Source: Notospermus geniculatus (taxonomy: Eukaryota > Nemertea > Pilidiophora > Heteronemertea > Lineidae). Taken from it: 64,000 nt of DNA. The position numbers were made by a program, and so were the translations under genes. Location of the stretch: assembly GCA_002633025.1 (NCBI GenBank), contig NMRB01000134.1, forward strand, positions 429,566-493,565, read 5' to 3'. Shown piece after piece: positions 48,250-61,115 of the stretch (the first letter of the stretch is position 1; each line of letters starts with the position of its first letter). The notes below the pieces were generated by a model, which saw only the letters and a program-made list of their open reading frames with translations, ran no database searches and had not been told where the DNA came from.

Positions 48250-48986
48250 TAATCACGAGTGGAGATGATGCATTTTACCATTCATTGGATGGTGGATTTT
48301 ATCCACTGGACGTGTGATGTTTTTCAGTGTGGCCATTTTTTCTGTGTGACTCCCATTGTTTGGAACACACTGGGAAACAGACTCACTGTTTCTCTGTGTG
48401 TCGACTCTGTTTGAGTTCGAATTTCACTTTTCGTACATGTACATGTACCAATTCGTAGGCCTACGTCACCAATGTGACTGGTCAGAAAAGGCCGGCGAAC
48501 CGCAAAAAATACAAACTCGTCCCGAGATGCGTGGATTGTGTTTCTGGGAAGATTGCAAACGATGATAAGAGAAGAACTAAGAAGCATTTTTCTTCAGAGA
48601 TGTTAACAGACGCTATCGTGACTAAAGAATATGAATAATGAATGAAGGTTTTATCACACTCGCGTCATTCTTAGGAAATAAATGCCGACTCCATCGGCCC
48701 CTGATGGATTGACATACCAATACGTCAAAAATCTTAATTGAACGTCATCCGTGCAGGGTGATCCTAGGAAAAAATAATTGATTTGGTTGCTGGAGCGGTT
48801 CGGTTCGCTGATTCTACCCTGTTCGACAGTTAGTTCCCATTTGTTTTTCATGTATACATGCAACTTTATTGGCTTACCTCAGTAATTCTTAAAAGAATCG
48901 CTGATAGGTTCGGTGCCTTTTCCGCGGACTGCGATTGGTTCAAGGGACGTATACCTTTATAGCGATTTTGGAGACTCCAAAGGTGC
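48250..48986. other. No gene seen
   Basis: No exon or clear repeat supported. Confidence 0.4.
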
Positions 48987-49260
48987 CCACAGGTCGACAC
49001 TGCGTCCTGAAGCAACTCGCGGCAACTAGCTTTCCGGCGATGGAAGCAACTCGGAGTGACTGATCATGAGTTGCCGATTTTGTCGACCTGAGCGCCCTTG
49101 CGTCTCCGAGGAACTGCCGAATGCATCATAGCGTGCTGTTCGAGGAACTGCCAGTTGCTCCGAGTTCCTCTCAATCGCTGAAATGTCGACCTGCTCGTGG
49201 TGGTTTTTTTATCTGCGGCGGATCCGTCGAGTTGCTTCGAGACGCAATGTCGACCTGTGG
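48987..49260. mobile_element. Foldback element, 274 bp
   Basis: CCACAGGTCGACACTGCGTC at the left faces GACGCAATGTCGACCTGTGG at the right. Further inside GAAGCAACTCG pairs with CGAGTTGCTTC. No target duplication is obvious. Confidence 0.8.
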
Positions 49261-49791
49261 AACAATGTCACAGTTATCGAATAGTGAAGAGTGTAATCGG
49301 TTTTGATGGCAATTCAGCGGAGGCTATAGACTGGTTTCAGTTTTTGCCGCTTCACACCAGCGGCGCTACTGTTGTCCGTTCCACAAGTAGCGCCGCACAT
49401 GCGTTGCAAAAGGGGTACCTTAATAACAAGTAAGCCTCCAGTCCAAGCGATAAGGCCATTTCATCACTTTCATTATTTGCTTAAAGGGATCACTTTGAAA
49501 GGTAATGATCTATTATGCATTGTCCACGACTGGTAGGGCGCCATTATGACTTTCTGGCAGCCGTGAATATATCAAATGGACCGTTTCACTTCTGTAAATG
49601 ACGGTGGAATGGTCACGACAAATGTCGCTCAATCTTCTCGTGTGAGTAAAATGAAGAGAAAATACCAGCAAAATCGACGTTCCTCATCCCAGTGGGTTTC
49701 ATAATTGGAAAGCCTTATTTCGTGATAAGGTTCCATTGGACAAATTCAGGCAGAGGTCATTTGCAGAAAATCAAAACAACAAATGACATTC

Positions 49792-50025
49792 TACGGTGGC
49801 CCATAGAGCTCATTGATGAAAAATATTTACATTTGCAATTTTTTTTTCAATTCGATAATTTTTTTCTTGGGGTTTGTAAAATTTTCAGAAGTTCCCGCGG
49901 TGGAAATATTATCACCGCGGCGGGAACTTCTGAAAATTTTACAAACCCCAAGAAAAAAGTTATCGAATTGAAAAAAAATTGCAAATGTAAATATTTTTCA
50001 TCAATGAGCTCTATGGGCCACCGTA
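49792..50025. mobile_element. Foldback MITE with 7-bp target duplication
   Basis: Flanked by GACATTC (49785-49791 and 50026-50032). Arms of about 110 bp begin TACGGTGGCCCATAGAGCTC and are almost perfectly inverted around GGAAATATTATC. The plus frame across it is arm sequence. A solo arm is at 32241-32277. Confidence 0.85.
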
Positions 50026-50032
50026 GACATTC

Positions 50033-52628
50033 AGTCAACTGGGAACCAGTCTTCGTGAGTCGACCACGAACTAGTCTGCGCAAAACGAAATCAGTCCCCT
50101 TGCATCGGAAATGGGACAGGAAACCAGTGCCGAAAGCAGCCGATGAAAAATCGTTGAATGGTCGCTCTCATTCAACAAAAGACCAATCAATGGTTGCTTT
50201 TCGGCCAATCACGTGAGAATGGACGACAGGCGCTACCGATCTCAGTATTTTAGTGCAACTGGTAAGATCGGGAACCAATGTGCTATAGGCTAGGCTATAA
50301 CAAACGAAATATATGGCGGCAACAAAGTGCTACGCATGTGCAGTACATTCGTGTTGACGTCATGGCACTGCATGGAGATTGGACCCGCCGTCTCAATGAC
50401 TCGTTGGTAGTAAGTTAATTACATCCCACCAAGTCAACATTGCATAATTCATCTTCACGTCCTGTCAACAACGGCAAGTAATAACATAAGTAATGTACCT
50501 TTTGAATCAATTATCAGCCGAAACGAACCATTAGTTACTGCTACCCATGGTGGTTCTTGATAGATTTTTCATCAGGGTAAATTTCCCGTGGGGGCACGGC
50601 CTCGTTCAAAGATGTTCATGTGAAGCAGGTGTGGAGAAGAGAATACTGAACAAGTTATAACCAACTGAGCTGTCTGAAGACGACGAAAGGAAAACTAAAG
50701 CAGGACAACTTCTTGGAGAGAATCGGGAACGCCAACCACTATGAACACTTCATTCATATCTGCTGTCTATACCTCCAGGATAAAGCCATTCACCATTTGA
50801 TGGCGCTTTTAGAATGCAGACCGAAGATATTCCATGCTACAGCAACGGCAAAGCATTCTTCCGTTACAGTGTGGAAAAAACTGGAAAAAGCGGAACGGAC
50901 CAGGCGGACGTTCCGCCGAAGGGAGTGACCATTATTTGTGCAATGATGATGACAAGACTGGTGACGCGAGAGGGACACTTCTTCGCGAGTAGGAAATATT
51001 CTAAGTCCGAAGAAATTTCACGTAAGGTTCGGGAAAAAAAAGTTGGCCACCCGTTTCTATGCCACAGAGACACAAACGTCCTTTCGGCAATCTGAACCGA
51101 CGCCGAAATCGGAGCGACGTATTCTGCAGAAATTTACTCGGAGACAGATCCCACATCGGCTACTGCAAGCCAAAGACTTCTAAGTTCATTAGAAGCCTTC
51201 ACATCTGAAACTGATGTAATGAACGTGAACATAATGAAGGATGCTGACCATGCCACCATTTTGGTTCGCTTCCAATACACCACTGCATTGCAGATACATG
51301 TTTACATGTGTAGGCTACTATTGTTCCAATACACCATTGACAGGGACACAATCCCATGTAGGCCTATGTCATTTTGGCAGATACGTGGATACACCATCAT
51401 GACCATCATGGCAAGTACATGTAGTTTAGGCCTACTGCAGTTCCAATACACTATTAGCAGATACTATCTGTATATTACATGATGCAAAATGCCACGTTTT
51501 TGCGCTATCTCGATTAATCAGTGAGAATGAAATCCTCTTTTCTCGGCCTCGCAAACGTAATGTACATTCTCTTCTTTGATGTTGGCCGGGGTTGGTGATG
51601 TAGGCAATTCTGACGCGTGCTTCATTCAGATTCTGTCCTTCAATATTGTAGAAGCCATGAATACTCTATGACCCCTGACGCTACTGCACGAAGATGACAG
51701 TTAGAATCCCCGATATCTTTCAGCAGGGTGGTTACGGAGTTCTAAGGGGGATTACGGAGTCTTTGGTGGCCGGTAGGCCGTGCTGAGGCTCAAAGTGATT
51801 TTTTCTGGAAATTACCATAGATTAAGTATCGCCAAGGAAACGAAAGTTTTTAACGTCTCTAAATTAAGCAGTGTACACTACATGTATTTGAAATCCATGA
51901 ATGGAATTTCGATGACAACGAAAACCAGGGAACTTTAACGTCCCGATGCCTCCGTCTGAAGATCCACGTAGACTGGTTCTTTACCCTTTCACTGTGCTTT
52001 TACCGCAGGGTTGGGAGACGAAACCAGTCAACTTACAGATCGTCAACTCCAACGTGGATTTCGGAGGTTCCTTTTTGAAATTGTTCATGTTTTCATAAAT
52101 TGTAAGCAGATGAGGCGTTCTTTTCTTGAAAACCACATGTACCGTGTTTATTTCTTCGAAAATCTGGTAGATTTTACATAATATTTATGACCCCTCACCT
52201 AGAGCTGACGTTTCAGCAGAATCGGGTTCCTTCCGCAACACGAGCAGGCTCCAGCAGCAGGTGGAAGTTGTATAATTGGAGATTTTATTAACCATTTTGA
52301 TAATTACCGAATGGCAACAAATCTTGACGAGAAATGATCATTTAAGCATCAATAGAACACAGTCCAAGCCTAAGCGATGGAGATTGCAAATTAAACCGGA
52401 TTTACACGAATTCGGGTGTGTTGAGCAGGTGCGCGAAAAATTTTTCCTTCGCGTTCGCTTATTTCCGGATGGAAATTACTGATAACTACTGATTTATTGT
52501 CAGTGTGCATGAAAGAATTTTATGGCACATTAATCGTCAGTCAATTGAGATATTTTGATAATATAATGAGAACTGCACCTAAAATAATTATACGCTGTCC
52601 TTTTATGGTAAGATGAAGCATTTCACCA
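50033..52628. other. No firm gene
   Basis: Between 51260 and 51460 TTCCAATACAC(C/T)A recurs three times, roughly 60-120 bp apart. No exon supported. Confidence 0.4.
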
Positions 52629-52730
52629 ATGGGAGTATGGTCAATTGAAATAGTAGCTATAACCTATTAGTACAGTGTACGGTTGGGTATAAGACGGACC
52701 TATTCCTTCAATCGATCACCATCCCCCTGA
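52629..52730. mobile_element. MITE (GTGGTCAATTGAAGTAATAG family), copy 2
   Basis: TGGGAGTATGGTCAATTGAA at the left against TTCAATCGATCACCATCCCC at the right, the same ends as 48150-48249 with a diverged interior. Confidence 0.65.
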
Positions 52731-54926
52731 TCACAGGTGGCGCTACTATATTTTATCGTTGAAGGGCGGAACTCTGAAAAAATATTCCAAAGGTTGATAA
52801 AGAACGCAAATCGTGTCTACGATTCCAGGCATAACGACGAAGAACAGTTTCGGACCTTTACATGTTCAGCAAAGCGTTCTTTCTTAGGCCAACGATTGGT
52901 GTATTTTGGACTGGTTCCTTCTCCAATCGGTCCGACGAAGGCAACCGTATTCTTACGGATCCAAAAGTTCTACGTACAGTACATGACGTACATGTATGTA
53001 GGCTATGTGAATATACTTATGTAAGTACCCTTGTCACAGGTTGACTGACAGTGCAATGCCACCGCAGTGCCCACCTGAGAATNTAAGGCATTTTCCAGTA
53101 AAGTTGCCCCCCGAATTCGTGGTGTTTGAAGCGGCTAAATTTTATGAAATCGATATGGCATAGAGATCAAGCGTTGCAGGTAGCATCAGTCGACTTTCAT
53201 ATAAATTGTGCGGCGATTGTCCAAGAAAACTGTACAGTACTGACATTTGCCGATCTTGGCATTCAATTAAGCTACATACTAAATTTGGCCAGAAATGTGA
53301 AATTTCACCCGTAACTACCTTTCTGTGCAAGTTTGTATGTAATCTGATCTATATTACTGTGTTAATTTTACGCCTGAATCCTAAAAATTTCAATGGAAAA
53401 TCCATTACGATGTGACGTTCTTCCACCCAGCTGGCGACGCATGCGTATGACGCGACGTCGTGAAGACGTAACTCACAGCAACCGCCCCAAAATTCCCTGC
53501 GCGGAAACGATCTATACATGTAGTTCGCTCACCGCGGTGACGTCATGGCAGTGCCCGAGATTAGACGGGTTTTCATCCTGGCTTTCACTGCCAATGGGAA
53601 TTTCATCAAAAAAGAAGAAAATGTAATGCTTAGCTTATGATTCTAAAATGCTTCGGGTAGTCACTGAGAGCTTTCCCGTAATTTTCGGTCTTTTTTGTCA
53701 TACTTTCAAATCAAGAGAACGTACCTTAGCAGAGATAGGGTGTAACATTCGCGGGTTTTATTCACTCAGACCAGGTATACACACCTTGCATTAGATTATT
53801 ACACGCCGAGAAATTCAGGCAGAAACTTCCAGATAGGCCTATTTGATAACCTATTATCACCTAGTGTTGTTGAGAAATAAACTATGAGCCAGAGACGAGG
53901 AAGGAAGTATCGTTCCCATCGTTTTATCGAGCATTGAAAATCTCGTTGAGTGCAGAGTAGTTTCACCTGGTGAGCGTTAAACGTAATCTTGGCATCAAGG
54001 AAATAACTTTGCAAGGTGATTCGTTTCTTTTATATCTTTATCTTTATGTAAAATCGATTTTTAAAGGAATTGTTCAGGCGGGGTTTACTCGGTCCATAGG
54101 CTATCAGTCATCGTCGAGAAGATTTCAAAATTGTATTCGTCTCACGTTTGCATCCCCCCCGACTACCTCAGCAATGTCAATTCCAACGATCTCTTTTATT
54201 AAAGGGAGGCGCCACTCATTGTAAACTTTTAAATTTTTATCAATCCATGTAGACTACTAGTATTGCCATGAGTTGTGATGTCACTAGTGTCAATAGGCTG
54301 ACGACCTTTGTAGTGATAGGCCTATTGGTTGTACCTTCATGAATATGCATTGAGCACATACGACATCACATGTGCTGTGCAATGGTCCCCTTGGGACGTA
54401 ATTAAAATACTTAAAATGAGGAGTTTGCTGATGTTAAAAAATATGACATTTTGCAGATATCAATGAATTTGAATGTACATGTACTGTGTACATGTATTAA
54501 CGACATTTCAAAAATTCAAAACTTTACACAGCGAATGGAGTCTCCCTTTAAGAAAACTACATGTATTGGATGTGTAACGTATATGGTATTCTTAATTGTG
54601 TACTTCATCCTGCCATTGCAGGAACAGTAACAACGTAAACAGGAGGCTGAACGAATATTTTCTCTAAAGTCAGCTGAATCTACAGGTGACTACAGTGTAC
54701 AAATCAGGCCTGCTCCACGCGACAGAACCTTTGCAAATAGGGTCCAGCCGCCCTTGGCTGCGCACGGATACGGGCCGATCTGAGCTGACACTCTAAAGAA
54801 CATGAGTTGTGGTAGCAAGACGAAGAAGCGTCAGTTGACGCAAGTAACTTAAATTTGATGTTTTTGCCGGGTAATCAAATCATAGGCAACGCCCCCAGCC
54901 TCCCAAGACACCAAGTTATCGCTTCA
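52731..54926. other. No gene seen
   Basis: No exon or clear repeat can be supported. One ambiguous base lies near 53083. Confidence 0.4.
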
Positions 54927-55154
54927 TGAGTCAGGGTCGGATCCGGGGGGCGTGGGGCCCCTATTTTTGGCAGAGCAATGATTTTTTAGCAAGAAAAATT
55001 CAATCACATAAAAATTCGAGTATTTTGCTCTCAGATGCCAGGAAAATACATCTAAAAGCACTTATATTGTCAAATTTTTCTGCGGAGGGCCCCAAACCCC
55101 TCATTTGGGCTTCGCGCTTCCAGTGCTCCGTGGGGCTACGCCCCCCCCCCCCCC
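54927..55154. repeat. Dispersed repeat fragment ending in a C-run
   Basis: Starts CAGGGTCGGATCCGGGGGGC and includes GAGGGCCCCAAACCCC before a poly-C run at the gap. Related to the fragments near 1300 and 40026. Confidence 0.5.
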
Positions 55155-56097
55155 NNNNNNNNNNNNNNNNNNNNNNNNNNNNNNNNNNNNNNNNNNNNNN
55201 NNNNNNNNNNNNNNNNNNNNNNNNNNNNNNNNNNNNNNNNNNNNNNNNNNNNNNNNNNNNNNNNNNNNNNNNNNNNNNNNNNNNNNNNNNNNNNNNNNNN
55301 NNNNNNNNNNNNNNNNNNNNNNNNNNNNNNNNNNNNNNNNNNNNNNNNNNNNNNNNNNNNNNNNNNNNNNNNNNNNNNNNNNNNNNNNNNNNNNNNNNNN
55401 NNNNNNNNNNNNNNNNNNNNNNNNNNNNNNNNNNNNNNNNNNNNNNNNNNNNNNNNNNNNNNNNNNNNNNNNNNNNNNNNNNNNNNNNNNNNNNNNNNNN
55501 NNNNNNNNNNNNNNNNNNNNNNNNNNNNNNNNNNNNNNNNNNNNNNNNNNNNNNNNNNNNNNNNNNNNNNNNNNNNNNNNNNNNNNNNNNNNNNNNNNNN
55601 NNNNNNNNNNNNNNNNNNNNNNNNNNNNNNNNNNNNNNNNNNNNNNNNNNNNNNNNNNNNNNNNNNNNNNNNNNNNNNNNNNNNNNNNNNNNNNNNNNNN
55701 NNNNNNNNNNNNNNNNNNNNNNNNNNNNNNNNNNNNNNNNNNNNNNNNNNNNNNNNNNNNNNNNNNNNNNNNNNNNNNNNNNNNNNNNNNNNNNNNNNNN
55801 NNNNNNNNNNNNNNNNNNNNNNNNNNNNNNNNNNNNNNNNNNNNNNNNNNNNNNNNNNNNNNNNNNNNNNNNNNNNNNNNNNNNNNNNNNNNNNNNNNNN
55901 NNNNNNNNNNNNNNNNNNNNNNNNNNNNNNNNNNNNNNNNNNNNNNNNNNNNNNNNNNNNNNNNNNNNNNNNNNNNNNNNNNNNNNNNNNNNNNNNNNNN
56001 NNNNNNNNNNNNNNNNNNNNNNNNNNNNNNNNNNNNNNNNNNNNNNNNNNNNNNNNNNNNNNNNNNNNNNNNNNNNNNNNNNNNNNNNNNNNNNNNN
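55155..56097. other. Assembly gap (943 N)
   Basis: Begins directly after a C-homopolymer. The 424-codon and 330-codon frames across it are N translations. Confidence 0.98.
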
Positions 56098-58998
56098 GTT
56101 AGCAATATGCGCGGCTGACTGCTCCCATTGTGTCCGAGGGGAAATGCGAGTGTCTACGGAAATTGCCGAGCAGTTGCCTTCGGAAGTTCCGAATGGATAA
56201 GCCTGGAGAGTGGCTTGATACGCGAGGTGTTCGCCGCTGTAAAACCAAATGATGGCATCGGATGCGTAAAAGGTACCATCGAATATCCTGTATTAAAGAT
56301 AAGGATGGGAACATTCTAATGTTTCTGATATTTCGGTGGTTTGGTCAAGCAGCGGAATGCGGATTCTCGCCACCAGAGGGCGTAAATGCGATATTGAAAA
56401 CGGATGCGATGTGCAGTGTATTCCCGTGTGCCTGCAAAGCGAGTGGTCAGTTTTTCGCTTTGGTGCTTATAAAAATGAAACCGAGAAGCAGAAACGAGAA
56501 ACCAAGAGAGTGGGAGTTCATGAAACGTGGAATCGACTCGTAGGCTACATGTACGTACTTCTTGCTTTACAAACACCCGTTCGGCTTATCCGGCGTCACA
56601 ACAAGGGGAAAGCTTTGGCCTTCCAACGAGGATGTCTCAACAACATGCTGACGTAGGTTAATGCATTGGAGCTCTGGCGAAGCCGACGTCCAATGGATCA
56701 TTGACCAGCGATGTCTGGGCGCGCTGGAAAAGTTACAGGCACTCTTACGTCATACATGTTGTAAGTAAAGCGGGATGAATGCATTGAAGAAGTTTGAAGA
56801 GCTGTCAGACTTGCGTAACGTCTGCTCGGAGCAATTATCGGGATTGTGGAGAATGTCTGGGACTCTTGAGCAGGAGAGGCGATGAGATGAGACGGACATG
56901 ATACCAGCTAGATGGAAAATGAGAGACGGACCAAAAAATACTGACGAGAGCTAAATGTCATGTACACGACGTTCGTTGCTTATTCCACTAATAAATAATC
57001 ATGATTAACATTATCTCAAAAAAATATCATTTACATAAATGTATTCGAAGTATATAAACATATCACATGTAGCAATTAAACAAGTATGTAGAAAATCTAT
57101 ATTATAATACGCTAAGCCGGAATTTTGTCCGGCGCCGCACTGCGTCTGTGATGCTTCCATTCGGCTCAGATTTGGCAGGTGATTTCCTCTTGATATGTAT
57201 TTGTGCATAGTGAAGCGATTTTTTCATTAAAACTTCGCAGAATTATGTTTTAACGGGTTTTTGGTCGTTACCAAGGATTTGAGAGTTTAATATGACGTCC
57301 CGATAACTATGACGTCATACATGTAGGATGACGTCACGCTGAGGAGTCCGTGCAGACGATGTGCTGCGAGGCAGACGATCGAGGTGTTTACGTCATCGAC
57401 CAAAGACCGACGTTACGTAACATCAACCAAGTTAGCGATACACTCTTAACACAAAAACCAATCGTACACTCTACTGCCTTTTCAAACCCGTGATTTTCAC
57501 GGGTTACGGCTAGTACATGTATAATACAGGACAATAAATAACCACTTTAGCATCTCTGATACTTCGCTACCGTATTAAAACATACACACGTTGATATCAA
57601 ATGGACGGTACACTTGAATTGCGCGCAGAAAGATAATATCAACCTGCAAGCCGTTGACAACGAAAATGAAATACATTGTATAATGGACGGAAGATAAAAA
57701 AACCAAACTACTTTACGGTAGGCCAACATCATCATTACAAAACACAGCAAATTTTCTGTCTCAATTAGACAATTTATTGGGTTTAACTCTAAGGGCGTAT
57801 GTCTATTTGTTGGTAAAGGGTGTGGTAGGTGTTTCGTATTCATTTTATTGCCAAGCCAGGGCCCTGCCTGGAGTCAAACCAGTTCGACGTCGACTCTAAT
57901 CCAGGCGATGGCCAAATAAAATATAGAACGGACGCCGAAATCCGCTGTGACATGTTCGACACATCAAAGGCACCGACTGGAAAAACATTTGTTAATGACT
58001 CTCCTAGGACCAACTTGTTTCATTAGGCGTCCAGACAATAAACCCAACCTGCCATCGCTATCTGACCACCACAAACCCCTCCCTCCCTCAACGTGTTGGC
58101 TCTGGGTCCGAAACGCCACCCCGGGGGTTTCGATGATTGAATTGCCAGACGGTCATCCGCCAGATGTTTTCTAAACATACCGTTCGTCTGATACATCACA
58201 GAGATATGCCAAACCGGCTTTCAAATCATGAGGGACAAATTTATCAACCCTTCTCTACCCAAATGGAAAATGCATCCGAAACAACAAATATGCGTTCGTT
58301 CAGTGTCAAGAGCGGCGCAGTGGATACACCAAACCAGTGCACCTAAAATCTGCGTCTTTAATTCCAAAATAAATATCACTATATGATGAAGCCAATTACT
58401 CCCAAGGGGATGAATTAAAACATGACCATAGATCACCTCATTAACTATAGTACAAGTCGCCTCTCCCACGGGTGAGGCTAGTGACACCTACTGCCGAAAT
58501 GAAGAACTGAAAGACTGGCAAAGGAATATTCCTTCTGCCAATCTTTCAGACTTTTCTCCTCAAAGATGCCTTCATCCCCATAAAGCACTTTGAGCGACAT
58601 ACTACAGAGCTAAGACAGTGTTGAGGAAACGAACGGGAAAGACATACATGTACATATATAAGGCAAATTGAAACAAGCCTAACGGCAGTGACGGTTCACT
58701 GGTGTTGGCTTTGCGGCATTGTGAATATCAGTTAGCGCCGCCATCGATGGCCCGAGGAACCAGGCTTGCATAAAGCGGCATGCTATATAGACTTCATACA
58801 TACAAGTACAGACACGATCGATGTACACCGTATAGGCCTACCCCAATACTCGCGAGTGCACACACTCTGATGAGGACAGACTGTTGAAATCGACGTATAG
58901 GCCTACATGTATTTGAAATATCCTAGTTCTCACTAATTAGGCAAGGGAACTGTTGTTACACACAAAAGAATGAGTTGAAGTATGGTACGGTAACTCAC
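56098..58998. other. No firm gene; shared repeat word at the left edge
   Basis: GCAATATGCGCGGCTGACTG at 56102-56121 also occurs at 6320-6339 and 18302-18321, so a dispersed repeat probably lies partly in the gap. Inner exons of the minus-strand gene starting near 59021 could lie here but are not recognisable. Confidence 0.4.
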
Positions 58999-59080
58999 CT
59001 GATGAAGGGTTGTGATGGCATCTCACCGTGTCGAACTTTTCAAGAGATGAAAAGGACGGCGGCCATTTTTACTGACGCAT
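58999..59080 (-). CDS. Candidate first exon and start region of a minus-strand gene
   Basis: On the minus strand ATGCCATCACAACCCTTCAT (ATG at 59019-59021, G at -3) runs 23 bases to a strong donor CAG|GTGAGT at 58999. Upstream lies AAAATGGCCGCC (YY1-like), opening an 8-codon upstream frame at 59066, and an ATTGGTC inverted CCAAT box near 59113-59119. Only MPSQPFI is encoded before the intron. It starts about 300 bp beyond the stop of the next minus-strand gene (59383), a tight head-to-tail spacing. Downstream exons were not found. Confidence 0.35.
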
Positions 59081-59382
59081 AGTGTGCCGCTGAGATCATG
59101 TGATTCAATATGACCAATCAGAAGACGTCCTCTCAATAACCTCGAAAATGTGTCCAAAAAAACGTACAAAAACCTCAAAGCTGGTGAAATAATTCAAATT
59201 TCTTTAATCGGGACAAACTTTGACCCTAAGTGATTTGAATGTGCATCAAAGTCAATAGATTACGTGAGAGGAAAGGGCGAAAAATCGGGGACAAAATTGA
59301 ACAATGCAAAAAGTGTGATGATTTTAGTGGTGAGAATGCCCGAAGGCCAGCTCGCCAACAGAACGTCATTCTCATTAAATCT

Positions 59383-59674
59383 TCAATCAGTACTCCCCAA
59401 AACAGAACTAGTAGTCGTCGTCTTTGACAAGGACGTTTTATCAGACCGGTCACTCATTCCTGTACTCAACCTAACCTCCTCATCCACATCCATCCCCAGC
59501 GCCTCAGCGACCGCCTGAGTGCTTTCCATTGCCGCCTTTTCTTCCTCTGTCAACTCAAACTGAGCCAACTCGGCCTTTTCTTGCTCCTCCATTTGGCGCA
59601 GAATTTCTTGGTTTTTCTCGTCCTCAAGCATCTTTTTCAGTTCCTGCTCCTGTTGTAGACGAGCGCCAACCGCT
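59383..59674 (-). CDS. Terminal exon of a Glu/Lys-rich, probably coiled-coil protein
   Basis: The acceptor CTGATTGCAG is followed by a frame entering in phase 2 and running 96 codons to TGA at 59383-59385. Residues 5-55 are highly charged and helical (LQQEQELKKMLEDEKNQEIL, then RQMEEQEKAEL), fitting a coiled coil. The last 35 residues are Ser/Thr-rich (SLSKTTTTSSVLGSTD). I do not recognise the family. Earlier exons lie above 59.69 kb. An ATTAAA signal on the minus strand near 59202-59207 could end the transcript. Confidence 0.75.
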
Positions 59675-59950
59675 CTGCAATCAGTCACATAGTTAGAGTT
59701 AGTACAGTGAAGAAAGATGGTCAGTAGCCAGGGTCGTATCTAGCTTTTCCGGGAGTTACATGTAGTCGGAACTAGAAATGTTAAATTCGCTCAACAGCGA
59801 ATTTGATGACCTCCACATCCAGATAGGCCTATGCCAGAGCTAACATGTTTCTCCATCCTTGGGACTGAAAGTGCCAAGTCTGATGATAATCTTGGTGCTA
59901 CTGAACATGTTGAAATTCGTTGAGACGATCTGGTCATTTAATAGTGTATG

Positions 59951-59990
59951 CTTGGAGGAATTATACTGACGTCAGTATAATTCCTCCAAG
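59951..59990. repeat. Perfect 40-bp palindrome
   Basis: CTTGGAGGAATTATACTGAC is followed directly by its exact reverse complement. The same core is found at 43645-43687. Confidence 0.9.
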
Positions 59991-60359
59991 GTGTATGTAT
60001 GATTATGTAGGCCAAGCTACATACCGGGCCGTCCGGCCGGGGCTATGCACACGCCACACGGCTTTACAACTGCGTTTGTCGCTCTGTTTACGTCGCTTAA
60101 AACATCCTATTTTTGTGATGATGAGTCTCGAAAGTTTTTAAGAATAAAGGGTTGAGAGTTGAGGATTGGATTGAGGATTGGATGTGATGTGTAACGATAA
60201 TCTTTGGAGACTGATATTGAAGTTATCCACGGCACTACGCCGTCAGAACTGACACGAGCACATGTACGCCGCCATGCTGACCTAAATGTAATTATCATGT
60301 CGATCGCCGATTGGCCAGATGACTGACCTAGAAATTATTCCTGGAACGTGTGCAGTAGT

Positions 60360-60480
60360 GTGTGACGTCACCGTGCATCCGAGAAAATATATATGACGTC
60401 AGCGAAAACTGCGTCGCGGCCGCCGCGAGTGACGCTGTGTTGCTGGGGGCGACGTCATGGTTGTTGACTGCGTCACGATC
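60360..60480. promoter_or_regulatory. CRE-like cluster in a CpG-dense patch
   Basis: TGACGTCA or GACGTCA occurs near 60362, 60393 and 60450, around GCGTCGCGGCCGCCGCGAG. This could be an intronic or upstream control region for a neighbouring minus-strand gene; binding is inferred from consensus only. Confidence 0.3.
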
Positions 60481-60539
60481 TCAGCGAGCCGGCGAATTTT
60501 TCATTAAAAATCGCCCCAAAATCGGTTAATAATGCAAGT

Positions 60540-60725
60540 ATGTAAAATTCCAGCCTTTCAGACCTGGCAACAATCATTGCTGCTTGTGACGAAGTTTGAG
60601 CGCGATCCGTTCAGTAGTTTTTGCAAAACCGTCCCGGGAATGTGAAAATTGGAGAGAAAGAAAGAAAGAAATCCTGCGAAACCAATTATTATATGTCCTC
60701 CACACCGTGAGGTGTGGAGGCCATA
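60540..60725. repeat. Dispersed repeat with GAAA tail and a hairpin
   Basis: A stretch ending in a (GAAA)n-like tail near 60655-60675 is followed by a hairpin CCTCCACACC/GGTGTGGAGG (about 60698-60721). It resembles the 3' end of a retroposed repeat, but only one copy is present here. Confidence 0.35.
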
Positions 60726-60977
60726 ATGACGGAGGAAGAACACTAGGTATTCCAATTTCATAAATTCTGTATGAAAAACACGTTTTTGACAGTTTGGCAA
60801 AACGTATTTGCCAATTTCGTCATTACTGCATGAAAAACACATTCTTTGTCTTCCTTGGATAGGCAACAACCCTTCCACCCCAGGTCAGAATACGGCCTGG
60901 TGGCAAAAACGGATAAGAAAGACGGACCTACACCAAGGCCATTAGTAAAATATGGAGGACATGCTAATTTTCTCTTA

Positions 60978-61115
60978 AAGCGGGGTTCATTAGCACACGG
61001 ATTTTGTCCGATTCAGGTCCGTAAAAAACTGATCAAATTGACTGTTGCGTTGTCGTATCCGGAAAACTAGGGGCAAACGGACTGGAAGCGTACCAGATCC
61101 GTGTACCAATGGCCC
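60978..61115. mobile_element. MITE, family of the 2065-2212 copy
   Basis: GGTTCATTAGCACACGGA and TCCGTGTACCAATGGCCC are the diverged ends; the interior shares GAAAACTAGGGGCAAACGGA with the first copy. Confidence 0.7.

Noticed and set aside
49692-50216. 174-codon plus-strand frame
   Set aside because: Two-thirds of it is the two inverted arms of a foldback MITE.
54926-56200. Frames of 330-424 codons
   Set aside because: They are made almost entirely of N from the assembly gap.
57338-57400. Possible hammerhead ribozyme (CTGAGGAGTCCGTG core)
   Set aside because: The first core box fits CUGANGA, but the required GAAA box after stem II reads GATG and the stems are weak.
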